64,000 bases of DNA from the NCBI GenBank assembly GCA_963693285.1, contig OY848928.1, forward strand, positions 3,286,501 through 3,350,500. The letters are read 5' to 3'. Below are positions 45,490 to 59,264 of the stretch, in pieces (the stretch's first letter is position 1; each line of letters starts with the position of its first letter). Position numbers and translations under genes: made by a program. The notes under the pieces were generated by a model. That model saw nothing but the letters and a program-made list of their open reading frames with translations. It had not been told where the DNA came from and made no database searches. The stretch is from Xestospongia muta. Lineage: Eukaryota; Porifera; Demospongiae; Haplosclerida; Petrosiidae.

Positions 45490-47130
45490 TTAAACTGGTA
45501 ACTATGAGGAGCTTAAGACAGAGGTGTTGAGGAGATATGATATCAACGAGGAAATGTATCATCAGAGATTTAGGATGTTTAAAAGACTGGAGGGGAAGTT
45601 GTTTCACAAGTTAGCAAGTTAGCAATACATCTGATGGCCTTATCAAAGAAGTGGATGAGAGACTGCAATACCGTCGGAGGTGGAGCAATTTATCAATACT
45701 CTGCCTGATAACATACATATCTGGATTAAGGAGAGAAAACCTACAACAAGTTTAGAGGCTGGGCAGTTAGCAGACGTCTATCTCCAAGCCCGAGGTACTA
45801 GTAGAGATAGTGTCATCAAGTCTCAGGCCAAACGACCATTGTCCAAGACTCCTGTACCTGTGAGTAGTAAAAGTGATGTTTTCATTGCAATAGCATGGAT
45901 CATTTAGTAACTAAAAGGACTGCCCAAAGAAACCAGTGAGATCAGACCTGGGAAGACAAGGTCACAAGTCGGACATGTAGCCACGCAATGTCCAGCAGAA
46001 GTTGGCATGGAGATTAATGGAGTCAAGTTCACAATGGAAGTGGCAGTCCATGACACACTACCAAAGTCAGTACTGTTAGGCACAGATGCCCCAATAATGT
46101 AGTCTTTGTTAAACCAACAATATACCAAGCCATTTAATTCAGAGGAGTTGAGAGTATTTGCAGTCACAAGGGCTCAAGCTAGAGGAAATAGAGGTAGAAC
46201 ACCTCCAATTGCAGCATGAAGAGCAATCTGGAGTGCAATCTCATCAGCTAAATGAACTCAGTAACAATATTCATTTCCAGTTCGATGATGAACTGTTTGG
46301 CACTTCTCGTACAAATGAGATGAAAAGTAGAAGTCAGAAGAGTAGGAACCACCAACAATATTGGACAGAGGAGAAATTAGGTATTAAGAAGGACAATCAA
46401 GGTCTCAACGAAGATGAGTCTCTGTCACAGGTACGTGCTCTGGCTAGAGATGAGCCTCCGGATAGCAAGACAGGGTTCTTCAAGAGCCATATACTATCAA
46501 AGGTACTACCCTACCTCAAACAATAACCTTGCTGCTAAAATTGATCAGCTAATATTACCCACTCAACTGCATGAGTCAGTTCTGAAAATAACTGACCAGG
46601 TACCAAATACTGGACATTTGGGTAAGCATAAAACTGCAGATCAAATACTGCGACGGTTTTATTGGCCAACTGTGTTTAAGGATGTTGGCAAATGTGTCAA
46701 ACATGCCCAGAGTGCCAAAGAGATATTGTGAAGAGACCAACAAAGGTTCCAGTGAATTGCTATGGATATTGTGGGTCCACTCCCAAGGACTCAATCAAGT
46801 AATAAATATATGTTAGGGTTTTTGATTATGGCACAAGATATCCAGAGGCTGTACCACTTTGGTGTATTGATGCAGCAACTATAGTGGAAGAGCTTTTAAG
46901 GATGTTTGCATGTGTGGGAATACCCAAGGAAATTTTCACAGATCAAGGCAGTAATTTCACATTACAATTGTTAAAGGAACTGTATAGCTTGTTGAAGGTA
47001 AAAGGAATTTGCACAAGCCCATACCACCCAGAAACAGATTCTATATTAATTCTATATTCTTGTGGATTTTGAAGAGATTAGATGATCAAATTTTATCAAG
47101 CAAATTTATTATTGATAAGAAAAACTGGCA
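45490..47130 (+). pseudogene. Gmr1-like Ty3/gypsy fragment: SCAN-like gag, protease, integrase (copy 1)
   Basis: Gag: YEELKTEVLRRYDINEEMYH, then ORF 45680-45907 FINTLPDNIHIWIKERKPTT, a SCAN-like capsid C-terminal domain. Protease tail: VAVHDTLPKSVLLGTDAP (about 46,035-46,090). A linker (FAVTRAQAR, ORF 46158-46526) leads straight to integrase: NTGHLGKHKTADQILRRFYW (H2C2 finger), CVKHAQSAKE, then AMDIVGPLPRTQS (46,760, first Asp), EIFTDQGSNFTLQLLK (second Asp) and SPYHPETDS (47,020). No RT or RNase H lies between protease and integrase. Relative to copy 2 it lacks about 48 bp before the first integrase Asp and about 33 bp in the linker. It ends soon after the second Asp. Confidence 0.7.
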
Positions 47131-47330
47131 AAAGATGTAGACTAATAAATTCCAAGAGTGAGTCTTCTAGTTTGGCTCAGGTCATCAAATCTCATTATAG
47201 ACTGTCTCACTTTGGACAATCTTTAGACTGGAAAACTGTGCATGTCATGTGAACACATCAAGTTATCTCTCCTGTTTGTGAAGATGCAAAGGGAAAGAAT
47301 TTGTGGACTTAAGAGTCTCTAAAATGAATC
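47131..47330. other. Unique sequence between the gypsy fragment and the satellite
   Basis: About 200 bases not present in the second copy and not satellite-like. Probably the downstream remainder of the gypsy element, too degraded to assign. Confidence 0.35.
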
Positions 47331-48948
47331 TCTGATGATTCACGTCTACCTAACTGTTCTCATAGCAAATAATTCTAGTCATTCTCAAGTCTTCCTTCTT
47401 TGTTAATTTTTTTTAATGTTCACATAATTAGAACTATAATTTTAGATTGACATGTGACACATGATAGACTTCAAAAACCAAAAAGGATATGAACCTCTGA
47501 TGATTCTCACGAAATCTAATAGTTCTCATAGCAAATAATTCTATGCATTGTCAGTCTTATTTGGAAATTTAGTAGCTTTATAGCTCCCTTAAATCACAAA
47601 AGACAATGCCTGGTTATTTTAATAATAATAATTGTTATAATATAACACATGTTCATATAATTAGAACTGTACAATTTGAATTTTGAGAAACTAAGCTCAT
47701 GTGAACGGACTCTCTAAAATAAACCTTGATGATTCAAATGAAATCTAATAGTTCTCATAGCAAATAATTCTAGACATTTTCAGTCTTCCTTCTTTGTAAG
47801 TTTCTTTAGAACTTTGGTAGAATTATAGGTGCCTTACATTACAAAAGACAATGCTTAGTTGCTATTTTAGAAATAATAATAATTATAATAGAACATATGT
47901 TCATATAATTAGAACTGTGATTTTAAATTGCCATGTGACACATGACTGACTTCTCAAAACAAAAAGTGTTATTTGTTAAATCCTCGAAGGTTCAAAATAT
48001 GAATTTTGAGGAACTCTGCTCGCATAAACTGACTCAAGTGTCTCGAAAGTGAACCTCTGAAGATTCACATGAAATCTAATAGCTCTCATAGCAAAATTCT
48101 AGGCATTCTCAGCTTTCTTTCTTTGTAATTTTTTTAGAATTTTGGTAGCTTTATAGCTGCCTTATATTACAAAAGACAATGGCTGGTTGCTATTTTAATA
48201 ATAATAATTGTTATAATAGAACATATGTTCATATAATTAGAACTGTAATTTTAAATTGCTACGTGACACGACTGACTTCTCAAGCCAAAAAGTTTTATTT
48301 GTGAAATGAACCTCTGATGATTTACATGAAATGTAATAGTTTTCATAGCAAATAATTGTAGGCATTCTTAGTCTGTTTTCTTTGTTAAGTTGAACTTTGG
48401 TAGCTTTATAGCTGCCTTATATTACAAAAGACAATGCCTGGTTGCTATTTAAATAATAATAATTGTTGTAATAGAACGTATGTTCATATAATTACAACAG
48501 TAATTTTGAACCTTTGATGATTCACATGAAATCAAATAGTTCTCATAGCAAATAATTGTAGGCATTATCAGTCTTCTTTCTTTGTAATTTTTTTAGAAAT
48601 TGGTAGCTTTATAGCTGCCTTATATTACAAAAGACAATGCCTGGTTGCTATTTCAATAATAATAATTGTTATAATAGAATGTATGTTCATATAATAAGAA
48701 CTGCAATTTTAAATTGCCAAAGTGACAAATGACTGACTTCTCAAGCCAAAAAGAGTTATTTGTAAAAAAAATCTCTGATAATTCACATGAAATCTAATAG
48801 TTTTCATAGCAAATAATTGTAGGCATTCTCAGTCTTTTTTCTTTCTTAAATTGAACTTTGGTAGCTTTATATAGCTACCTTATATTACAAAAGACAATGC
48901 CTGGTTGATATTTTAATAATACTAATTGTTATAATAGAACGTATGTTC

Positions 48949-49540
48949 CAGGGTTGGGCGATATAACGATATTTAGTTGCAATATGACATATTTTTCTTA
49001 TCGTTATAGTCGGTATAGTAATGAAAAATATCGCGATCTTTTTGTGCATGCGCATTCCTGTTAACACGTGTCTTGTCGATGATATTTAGTCATGGGAGCT
49101 GTTGGTTATCAACTAACTGAAAAGTACGGTACAAAATCGCCAGTTTGGAACTACTTCGGTTTACTGACCGATGAAAATGGAAGAGGTGTACAACCTGACT
49201 GTTTATGATTGTAAGACTTTAGAAGACCTTATTTAAATTGTTATTCCTTTTGAATCAGCCACACAGTGCATAAAGGAGATAAGGTAGTAACAAGTAGCAT
49301 GATAGTGCCTTGTGTACGAGTGTTAAAAAAATACTTTAACTGATCTTTCTCAATCTTACTCATCAAGGTTTGTGTCAACACTAAAAGATTCTGTAAACAG
49401 AAGACTTTCACCGTATGAGGAACAAGATGCTTTTCTTTTAGCTTCAGAATTGGAACCACGGTTCAACTTAAGTGGTGTACGAACATGGACTATAGTAATT
49501 GTGAAAGTCCATGTTATTCTGTTATGTTTATGACATTTAC
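48949..49540 (+). mobile_element. hAT element pieces, copy 2 in the satellite
   Basis: Near-identical duplicate, offset 4298 bp, of 44651-45240, including the same insertion point after GTATGTTC and the same internal deletion. It therefore arose by duplication and not by a second insertion. Confidence 0.75.
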
Positions 49541-49707
49541 TGTGTCTAGATTTCGTTAATTGGAATAATTATAACCCAAAGGTATTAATTGGTGCCCATC
49601 TCATTGAATTAGTTTTCTTTGTGTGTTTTAATTGCTTTTTGTTTTATTTGTCCCTACCATTGTTACTTGTCTTGGCATAGTCTTTTGTTGTTGCTTATCT
49701 CTTTAAA

Positions 49708-49708
<1 letters not shown>

Positions 49709-49741
<33 letters not shown>
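49709..49741. repeat. (TA)n microsatellite, copy 2
   Basis: About 16.5 TA units; counterpart of 45411-45439. Confidence 0.9.
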
Positions 49742-49744
<3 letters not shown>

Positions 49745-49789
49745 TTATGTTTGCTTTTAAGAAGGTCGTTTGACTAACTTTGCTTGGTC

Positions 49790-51289
49790 TGTTAAGCTGG
49801 TAACTATGAGGAGCTTAAGACAGAGGTGTTGAGGAGATATGATATCAACGAGGAGATGTATCATCAGAGATTTAGGATGTTTAAAAGACTGGAGGGGAAG
49901 TTGTTTCACAAGTTAGCAAGTTAGCAATACATCTGATGGCCTTATCAAAGAAGTGGATGAGAGACTGCATTACCGTCGAGGTGGAGCAATTTATCAATAC
50001 TCTGCCTGATAACATACATATCTGGATTAAGGAGAGAAAACCTACAACAAGTTTAGAGGCTGGGCAGTTAGCAGACGTCTATCTCCAAGCCTGAGGTACT
50101 AGTAGAGATAGTGTCATCAAGTCTAAGGCCAAACAACCATTGTCCAAGACTCCTGTACCTGTGAGTAGTAAAAGTGATGTTTTAATTGCAATAGCATGGA
50201 TCATTTAGTAACTAAAAGGACTGCCCAAAGAAACCAGTGAGATCAGACCTGGGAAGACAAGGTCACAAGTGGGACATGTAGCCACGCAATGTCCAGCAGA
50301 AGTTGGCATGGAGATTAATGGAGTCAAGTTCACAATGGAAGTGGCAGTCGCTGACACACTACCAAAGTCAGTACTGTTAGGCACAGATGCCCCAATATTG
50401 TAGTCTTTGTTGAGCCAACAATATACCAAGCCATTAATTCAGAGGAGTTGAGAGTATTTGCAGTCACAAGGGCTCAAGCTAGAGGAAATAGAGGTAGAAC
50501 ACCTCCAATTGGAGCATGAAGAGCAATCTGGAGTGCAATCTCATCAGCTAAATGAACTCAGTAACAATATTCATTTCCAGTTCGATGATGAACTGTTTGG
50601 CACTTCTCGTACAAATGAGATGAAAAGTAGAAGTCAGAAGAGGAACCACCAGCAATATTGGACAGAGGAGAAATTAGGTATTAAGAAGGACAATCAAGGT
50701 CTCAACGTTTCATTGGAGAAGTTAAGAGAGCTACAACTTGAAGATGAGTCTCTGTCACAGGTACGTGCTCTGGCTTGAGATGAGCCTCCGGATAGTAAGA
50801 CAGGGTTCTTCAAGAGCCATATACTATCGAAGGTACTACCCTACCTCAAACAATAACCTCGCTGCTGAAATTGATCAGCTAATATTACCCACTCAACTGC
50901 ATGAGTCAGTTCTGAAAATAACTGACCAGGTACCAATGGCTGGACATTTGGGTAAGCATAAAACTGCAGATCAAATACTGTGACGGTTTTATTGGCCAAC
51001 TGTGTTTAAGGATGTTGGCAAATGTGTCAAACATGCCCAGAGTGCCAAAGAGATATTGTGAAGAGACCAACAAAGGTTCCAATGATTCCACTACCTGTTA
51101 TAAGTGAGCCATTTCAGCGAATTGCTATGGATATTGTGGGTACACTCCCAAGGACTCAATCAAGTAATAAATATATGTTAGTGGTTTTTGATTATGGCAC
51201 AAGATATCCAGAGGCTGTACCACTTTGCTGTATTGATGCAGCAACTATAGCGGAAGAGCTTTTAAGGATGTTTGCATGTGTGGGAATAG
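49790..51289 (+). pseudogene. Gmr1-like gypsy fragment, copy 2
   Basis: Duplicate of 45490-46915 with the same order gag (SCAN-like), protease, linker, integrase. It retains stretches missing from copy 1: KLRELQLEDESL in the linker (50,716-50,755) and MIPLPVISEPFQRIAMDIVG before the first integrase Asp (51,082-51,140). It stops at FACVGI (51,289), where satellite resumes in mid-unit (GTTCTCATAGC), 5' of the second integrase Asp. Extra stops compared with copy 1 (for example TGA at 50,776 and 50,981) show independent decay. Confidence 0.7.
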
Positions 51290-53450
51290 TTCTCATAGCA
51301 AATAATTCTATGCATTGTCAGTCTTATTTGGAAATTTAGTAGCTTTATAGCTCCTTAAATTACAAAAGACAATGCCTGGTTATTTTAATAATAATAATTG
51401 TTATAATACAACACATGTTCATATAATTAGAACTGTACAATTTGAATTTTGAGAAACTAAGCTCATGTGAACGGACTCTCTAAAACAAACCTTGATGATT
51501 CAAATGAAATCTAATAGTTCTCATAGCAAATAATTCTAGACATTTTCAGTCTTCTTTCTTTGTAAGTTTTGTTAGAACTTTGGTAGAATTATAGCTGCCT
51601 TACATTACAAAAGACAATGCCTGGTTGCTATTTTAAAAATAATAATAATTATAATAGAACATATGTTCATATAATCAGAACTGTAATTTTAAATTGCCAT
51701 GTGACACATGACTGACTTCTCAAGACAAAAAGTGTTATTTGTTAAATCCTCGAAGGTGCAAAATGTGAATTTTGAGGAACTCTGCTCGCGTAAATGGACT
51801 CAAGTGTCTCTGAAATGAACCCCTGATGATTCACATGAAATCTAATAGCTCTCATAGCATAATTCTAGGCATTCTCAGTTTTCTTTCTTTGTAATTTTTT
51901 TAGAAATTTGGTAGCTTTATAGCTGCCTTATATTACAAAAGACAATGCCTGGTTACTATTTTAATAATAATAATTGTTATAATAGAACGCACGTTCATAT
52001 AATTAGAACTGCAATTTTTAACTGCCACGTGACACATGACTGACTTCTCAAGCTAAAAAGTGTTATTTGTAAAAGAACCTCTGATAATTTACATGAAATG
52101 TAATAGTTTTCATATCAAATAATTGTAGGCATTCTCAGTCTTTTTTCTTTGTTAAGTAGCTACAAAAGACAATGCCTGGTTGCTATTTTAATAATAATAA
52201 TTGTTATAATAGAATGTACGTTCATATAATTATAAATGTAATTTTGAACCTCTGATGATTCACATGAAATCAAATAGTTCTCATAGCAAATAATTGCAGG
52301 CATTCTCAGTCTTCCTTCTTTGTAAGTTTTTTTAGAAATTTTGTAGCTTTATAGCTGCCTTATATTACAAAAGACAATGCCTGGTTGCTATTTCAATAAT
52401 AATAATTGTTGTATAGAATGTATGTTCATATATTAAGAACTGCAATTTTAAATTGCCAAAGTGACACATGACTGACTTCTCAAGCCAAAAAGTGTTATTT
52501 GTAAAAGAACCTCTGATGATTTACATGAAATCAAATAGTTCTCATAGCAAATAATTGCAGGCATTCTCAGTCTTCCTTCTTTGTAAGTTTTTTTTAGAAA
52601 TTTGGTAGCTTTATAGCTGCCTTATATTACAAAAGACAATGCCTGGTTACTATTTCAATAATAATAATTGTTATAATAGAATGTATGTACATGAAATGTA
52701 ATAGTTTTCATAGCAAATAATTGTAGGCGTTCTCAGTCTTTGTTCTTTCTTAAGATGAACTTTGGTAGCTTTATAGCTGCCTTATATTATAAAAGACAAT
52801 GCCTTGTTGCTATTTTAATAATACTAATTGTTGTAATAGAACGTATGTTCATATAATTACAACTGTAATTTTGAACCTCTGATGATTCACATGAAATCAA
52901 ATAGTTCACATAGCAAACAATTGTAGGCATTCTCAGTCTTCTTTCTTTGTAAGTTTTTTTTAGAAATATGGTAGCTTTATAGCTGCCTTATATTACAAAA
53001 GACAATGCCTGGTTGCTATTTCATTAATAATAATTGTTATAATAGAACGTATGTTCATATAATTAGAACTGTAATTTTAAATTGCCACGTGACACATGAC
53101 TTGACTTCCCAACCCAAAGTGTTATTTGTAAAAGAACCTCTGATGATTTACATGAAATGTAATAGTTTTCATAGCAAATAATTGTAGACATTCTCAGTCT
53201 TTTTTCTTTAAGTTACTTTAGAACTTTGGTAGCTTTATAGCTGCCTTATATTACAAAAGACAATGCCTGGTTGCTATTTTAATAATAACAATTGTTATAA
53301 TGGAATGTATGTTCATATAATTACAAATGTAATTTTGAACCTCTGATGATTCACATGAAATCTAACAGTTCTCATAGCAAATAATTGTAGGCATTGTGAG
53401 TCTTTTTTCTTTCTTAAGGTGAACTTTGGTAGCTTTATAGCTGCCTTATA

Positions 53451-53708
53451 CCGTATACCGGGATTTCAGCGATGATAAAATTTGGCGGAATTGTAAAATT
53501 TTATAATTGGCGAGATTAAATTTGACGAATTTAACACATGTCTTGTTACCACACCCACTTTAGCCATCCAGCCACAATGTTTCACATGTACAAATAAAAT
53601 TGTGGGCGTGGCGACAACGCAAAACATTTTGGTGGTTATTTTTTGGTGATTTTTTGAAATTCGCCAATTCGCCAAATTTTATCAGTCGCCAATAAACCCG
53701 GTATATGG
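53451..53708. mobile_element. TA-flanked MITE in satellite, copy 1
   Basis: Terminal inverted repeats of about 40 bp: left CCGTATACCGGG then GATGATAAAATTTGGCG; right CGCCAAATTTTATCAG then CCCGGTATATGG. The interrupted unit GCCTTATATTAC becomes GCCTTA-TA-element-TA-TTAC, an exact TA duplication as in Tc1/mariner-like elements. No ORF of its own. The transposase source is not in the window. Confidence 0.85.
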
Positions 53709-54382
53709 TATTACAAAAGACAATGCCTTGTTGCTATTTTAATAATACTAATTGTTGTAATAGAACGTATGTTCATATAATTACAACTGTAATTTTGAAC
53801 CTCTGATGATTCACATGAAATCAAATAGTTCACATAGCAAATAATTGTAGGCATTCTCAGTCTTCTTTCTTTGTAAGTTTTTTTTAGAAATATGGTAGCT
53901 TTATAGCTGCCTTATATTACAAAAGACAATGCCTGGTTGCTATTTCAATAATAATAATAATTGTTATAACAGAACGTATGTCCATATAATAAGAACTGCA
54001 ATTTTAAATTGCCAAAGTGACACATGACTGACTTCTCAAGCCAAAACGTGTTATTTGTGAATTGAACCTCTGATGATTCACATGAAATCTAACAGTTCCC
54101 ATAGCAAATAATTGTAGGCATTCTCAGTCTTCCTTCTTTGTAAGTTTTTTTAGATATTTGGTAGCTTTATAGCTGCCTTATATTACAAAAGACAATGCCT
54201 GGTTGCTATTTCAATAATAATAATTGTTATAATAGAATGTATGTTCATATAATTACAAATGTAATTTTGAACCTCTGATGATTCACATGAAATCTAACAG
54301 TTCTCATAGCAAATAATTGTAGGCATTGTGAGTCTTTTTTCTTTCTTAAGGTGAACTTTGGTAGCTTTATAGCTGCCTTATA

Positions 54383-54644
54383 CCGTATACCGGGATTTAT
54401 TAGCGATGATAAAATTTGTCGGAATTGTAAAATTTTATAATTGGCGAGATTAAATTTGACGAATTTAGCACATGTCTTGTTACCACACCCACTTTAGCCA
54501 TCCAGCCACAATGTTTCACGTGTACAAATAAAATTGTAGGCGTGGCAACAACGCAAAAAATTTTGATGGTTATTTATTTGGCGATTTTTTGAAATTCGCC
54601 AATTCGCCAAATTTTATCAGTCGCCAATAAATCCCGGTATACGG
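54383..54644. mobile_element. MITE in satellite, copy 2
   Basis: Same element, same TA site and orientation within the unit. Ends CCGTATACCGGG and CCCGGTATACGG are perfect inverse copies. Confidence 0.85.
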
Positions 54645-57417
54645 TATTACAAAAGACAATGCCTTGTTGCTATTTTAATAATACTAATTGTTGTAATAGA
54701 ATGTATGTTCATATAATTACAAATGTAATTTTGAACCTCTGATGATTCACATGAAATCAAATAGTTCCCATAGCAAATAATTGTAGGCATTCTCAGTCTT
54801 TTTTCTTTCTTAAGATGAACTTTGGTAGCTTTATAGCTGCCTTATATTACAAAAGACAATGCCTTGTTGCTATTTTAATAATACTAATTGTTGTAATAGA
54901 ACGTATGTTCATATAATTAGAACTATAATTTTTAATTGCCACTTGACACATGACTTGACTTCTCAAGCCAAAAAGTGTTATTTGTAAAAGAACCTCTGAT
55001 GATTTACATGAAATGTAATAGTCTTCATAGCAAATAATTGTAGACATTCTCAGTCTTCCTTCTTTGTAATTTTTTTTAGAAATTTGGTAGCTTTATAGCT
55101 GCCTTTATTACAAAAGACAATGCCTGGTTACTATTTCAATATAATAATAATTGTTATAATAGAACGTATGTTCATATAATAAGAACTGCAATTTTAAATT
55201 GCCAAAGTGACACATAACTGACTTCTCAAGCCAAAACGTGTTATTTGTAAAATGAACCTCTGATGATTCACATGAAATCTAACAGTTCTCATAGCATAAT
55301 TGTAGGCATTCTGAGTCTTTTTTCTTTCTTAAGTTGAACTTTGGTAGCTTTTGCAGCTGCCTATTATTACAAAAGACAATGCCTGGTTGCTATTTTAATA
55401 ATATTAATTGTTGTAATAGAACGTATGTTTATATATTTACAACTGTAATTTTGAACCTCTGATGATTCACATGAAATCAAATAGTTCTCATAGCAAACAA
55501 TTGTAGGCATTCTCAGTCTTCCTTCTTTGTAAATTTTTTAGAACTTTGGTAGAATTATAGCTGCCTTACATTACAAAAGACAATGCCTGGTTGCTATTTT
55601 AAAATAATAATAATTATAATAGAACATATGTTCATATAATCAGAACTGTAATTTTAAATTGCCATTGGACACATGACTGACTTCTCAAGACAAAAAGTGT
55701 TATTTGTTAAATCCTCGAAGGTGCAAAATGTGAATTTTGAGGAACTCTGCTCGCGTAAATGGACTCAAGTGTCTCTGAAATGAACCCCTGATGATTCACA
55801 TGAAATCTAATAGCTCTCATAGCAAATAATTCTAGGCATTCTCAGTTTTCTTTCTTTGTAATTTTTTTAGAAATATGGTAGCTTTATAGCTGCCTTATAT
55901 TACAAAAGACAATGCCTGGTTACTATTTTAATAATAATAATTGTTATAATAGAACGCACGTTCATATAATTAGAACTGCAATTTTTAACTGCCACGTGAC
56001 ACATGACTGACTTCTCAAGCTAAAAAGTGTTATTTGTAAAAGAACCTCTGATAATTTACATGAAATGTAATAGTTTTCATATCAAATAATTGTAGGCATT
56101 CTCAGTCTTTTTTCTTTGTTAAGTAGCTACAAAAGACAATGCCTGGTTGCTATTTTAATAATAATAATTGTTATAATAGAATGTACGTTCATATAATTAT
56201 AAATGTAATTTTGAACCTCTGATGATTCACATGAAATCAAATAGTTCTCATAGCAAATAATTGCAGGCATTCTCAGTCTTCCTTCTTTGTAAGTTTTTTT
56301 AGAAATTTTGTAGCTTTATAGCTGCCTTATATTACAAAAGACAATGCCTGGTTGCTATTTCAATAATAATAATTGTTGTATAGAATGTATGTTCATATAT
56401 TAAGAACTGCAATTTTAAATTGCCAAAGTGACACATGACTGACTTCTCAAGCCAAAAAGTGTTATTTGTAAAAGAACCTCTGATGATTCACATGAAATCA
56501 AATAGTTCTCATAGCAAATAATTGCAGGCATTCTCAGTCTTCCTTCTTTGTAAGTTTTTTTTAGAAATTTGGTAGCTTTATAGCTGCCTTATATTACAAA
56601 AGACAATGCCTGGTTACTATTTCAATAATAATAATTGTTATAATAGAACGTATGTACATGAAATGTAATAGTTTTCATAGCAAATAATTGTAGGCGTTCT
56701 CAGTCTTTGTTCTTTCTTAAGATGAACTTTGGTAGCTTTATAGCTGCCTTATATTATAAAAGACAATGCCTTGTTGCTATTTTAATAATACTAATTGTTG
56801 TAATAGAACGTATGTTCATATAATTACAACTGTAATTTTGAACCTCTGATGATTCACATGAAATCAAATAGTTCACATAGCAAACAATTGTAGGCATTCT
56901 CAGTCTTCTTTCTTTGTAAGTTTTTTTTAGAAATATGGTAGCTTTATAGCTGCCTTATATTACAAAAGACAATGCCTGGTTGCTATTTCATTAATAATAA
57001 TTGTTATAATAGAACTTATGTTCATATAATTAGAGCTGTAATTTTAAATTGCCACGTGACACATGACTTGACTTCCCAACCCAAAGTGTTATTTGTAAAA
57101 GAACCTCTGATGATTTACATGAAATGTAATAGTTTTCATAGCAAATAATTGTAGACATTCTCAGTCTTTTTTCTTTAAGTTACTTTAGAACTTTGGTAGC
57201 TTTATAGCTGCCTTATATTACAAAAGACAATGCCTGGTTGCTATTTCAATAATAATAATTGTTATAATGGAATGTATGTTCATATAATTACAAATGTAAT
57301 TTTGAACCTCTGATGATTCACATGAAATCTAACAGTTCTCATAGCAAATAATTGTAGGCATTGTGAGTCTTTTTTCTTTCTTAAGGTGAACTTTGGTAGC
57401 TTTATAGCTGCCTTATA

Positions 57418-57668
57418 CCGTATACCGGGATTTCAGCGATGATAAAATTTGTCGGAATTGTAAAATTTTATAATTGGCGAGATTAAATTTGACGAATTTA
57501 ACACATGTCTTGTTACCACACCCACTTTAGCCATCCAGCCACAATGTTTCACGTGTACAAATAAAATTGTGGGCGTGGCGACAACGCAAAAAATTTTGGT
57601 GGTTATTTTTTTGTGATTTTTTGAAATTCGCCAAATTTTATCAGTCGCCAATAAATCCCGGTATATGG
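57418..57668. mobile_element. MITE in satellite, copy 3
   Basis: Counterpart of copy 1 in the 4.0-kb duplication (offset 3967 bp); shares its GGTATATGG right end and has a short deletion near the right end (one CAATTCGC copy is missing). Confidence 0.85.
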
Positions 57669-58335
57669 TATTACAAAAGACAATGCCTTGTTGCTATTTT
57701 AATAATACTAATTGTTGTAATAGAACGTATGTTCATATAATTACAACTGTAATTTTGAACCTCTGATGATTCACATGAAATCAAATAGTTCACATAGCAA
57801 ATAATTGTAGGCATTCTCAGTCTTCTTTCTTTGTAAGTTTTTTTTAGAAATATGGTAGCTTTATAGCTGCCTTATATTACAAAAGACAATGCCTGGTTGC
57901 TATTTCAATAATAATAATAATTGTTATAACAGAACGTATGTCCATATAATAAGAACTGCAATTTTAAATTGCCAAAGTGACACATGACTGACTTCTCAAG
58001 CCAAAACGTGTTATTTGTGAATTGAACCTCTGATGATTCACATGAAATCTAACAGTTCTCATAGCATAATTGTAGGCATTATGAGTCTTTTTTCTTTCTT
58101 AAGTTGAACTTTGGTAGTTTTATAGCTGCCTTATATTACAAAAGACAATGCCTAGTTGCTATTTTAATAATATTAATTGTTGTAATAGAACGTATGTTTA
58201 TATATTTACAACTGTAATTTTGAACCTCTGATGATTCACATGAAATCAAATAGTTCACATAGCAAATAATTGTAGGCATTGTGAGTCTTTTTTCTTTCTT
58301 AAGGTGAACTTTGGTAGCTTTATAGCTGCCTTATA

Positions 58336-58596
58336 CCGTATACCAGGATTTCTTAGCGATGATAAAATTTGTCGGAATTGTAAAATTTTATAATTGGCGA
58401 GATTAAATTTGACGAATTTAGCACATGTCTTGTTACCACACCCACTTTGGCCATCCAGCCACAATGTTTCACGTGTACAAATAAAATCGTGGGCGTGGCA
58501 CAATGCGATAAATTTTGATGGTTATTTATTAAGCGATTTTTTGAAATTCGCCAATTCGCCCAATTTTATCAGTCGCCAATAAATCCCGGTATACGG
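58336..58596. mobile_element. MITE in satellite, copy 4
   Basis: Same site. Left end is CCGTATACCAGG (one change). It shares TTCTTAGCG, AAATCGTGG and TTGGCCATC with copy 6. Confidence 0.85.
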
Positions 58597-59002
58597 TATT
58601 ACAAAAGACAATGCCTTGTTGCTATTTTAATAATACTAATTGTTGTAATAGAACGTATGTTCATATAATTACAACTGTAATTTTGAACCTCTGATGATTT
58701 ACGTGTAATCAAATAGTTCACATAGCAAACAATTGTAGGCATTCTCAGTCTTCCTTCTTTGTAAGTTTTTTAGAAATATGGTAGCTTTATAGCTGCCTTA
58801 TATTACAAAAGACAATGCCTGGTTGCTATTTCAATAATAATAATTGTTATAATAGAACGTATGTTCATATAATTACAAATGTAATTTTGAACCTCTGATA
58901 ATTCACATGAAATCTAACAGTTCTCATAGCAAATAATTGTAGGCATTGTGAGTCTTTTTTCTTTCTTAAGGTGAACTTTGGTAGCTTTATAGCTGCCTTA
59001 TA

Positions 59003-59264
59003 CCGTATACCGGGATTTATTAGCAATGATAAAATTTGTCGGAATTGTAAAATTTTATAATTGGCGAGATTAAATTTGACGAATTTAGCACATGTCTTGT
59101 TACCACACCCACTTTAGCCATCCAGCCACAATGTTTCACGTGTAGAAATAAAATTGTAGGCGTGGCAACAACGCAAAAAATTTTGATGGTTATTTATTTG
59201 GCGATTTTTTGAAATTCGCCAATTCGCCAAATTTTATCAGTCGCCAATAAATCCCGGTATACGG
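59003..59264. mobile_element. MITE in satellite, copy 5
   Basis: Same site; shares TTATTAGCAATG with copy 7 (offset 2317 bp). Confidence 0.85.

Larger units (their letters stand above)
51590..58050. repeat. Higher-order duplication of about 2.5 kb within the satellite (51,590-54,090 and 55,555-58,050)
   Basis: Unit order, unit lengths, private variants (AACGCACGTTC, TTGTTGTATAGAATG, GTTCTCAGTCTTTGTTC) and the MITE copies 1 and 3 correspond one to one at an offset of about 3965 bp, diverging after about 54,095 / 58,055. Confidence 0.8.

Noticed and set aside
44587..49459. Minus-strand ORFs 44587-44769, 48885-49067, 44943-45161 and 49241-49459
   Set aside because: Antisense shadows of the hAT terminus and hAT coding block on the plus strand.
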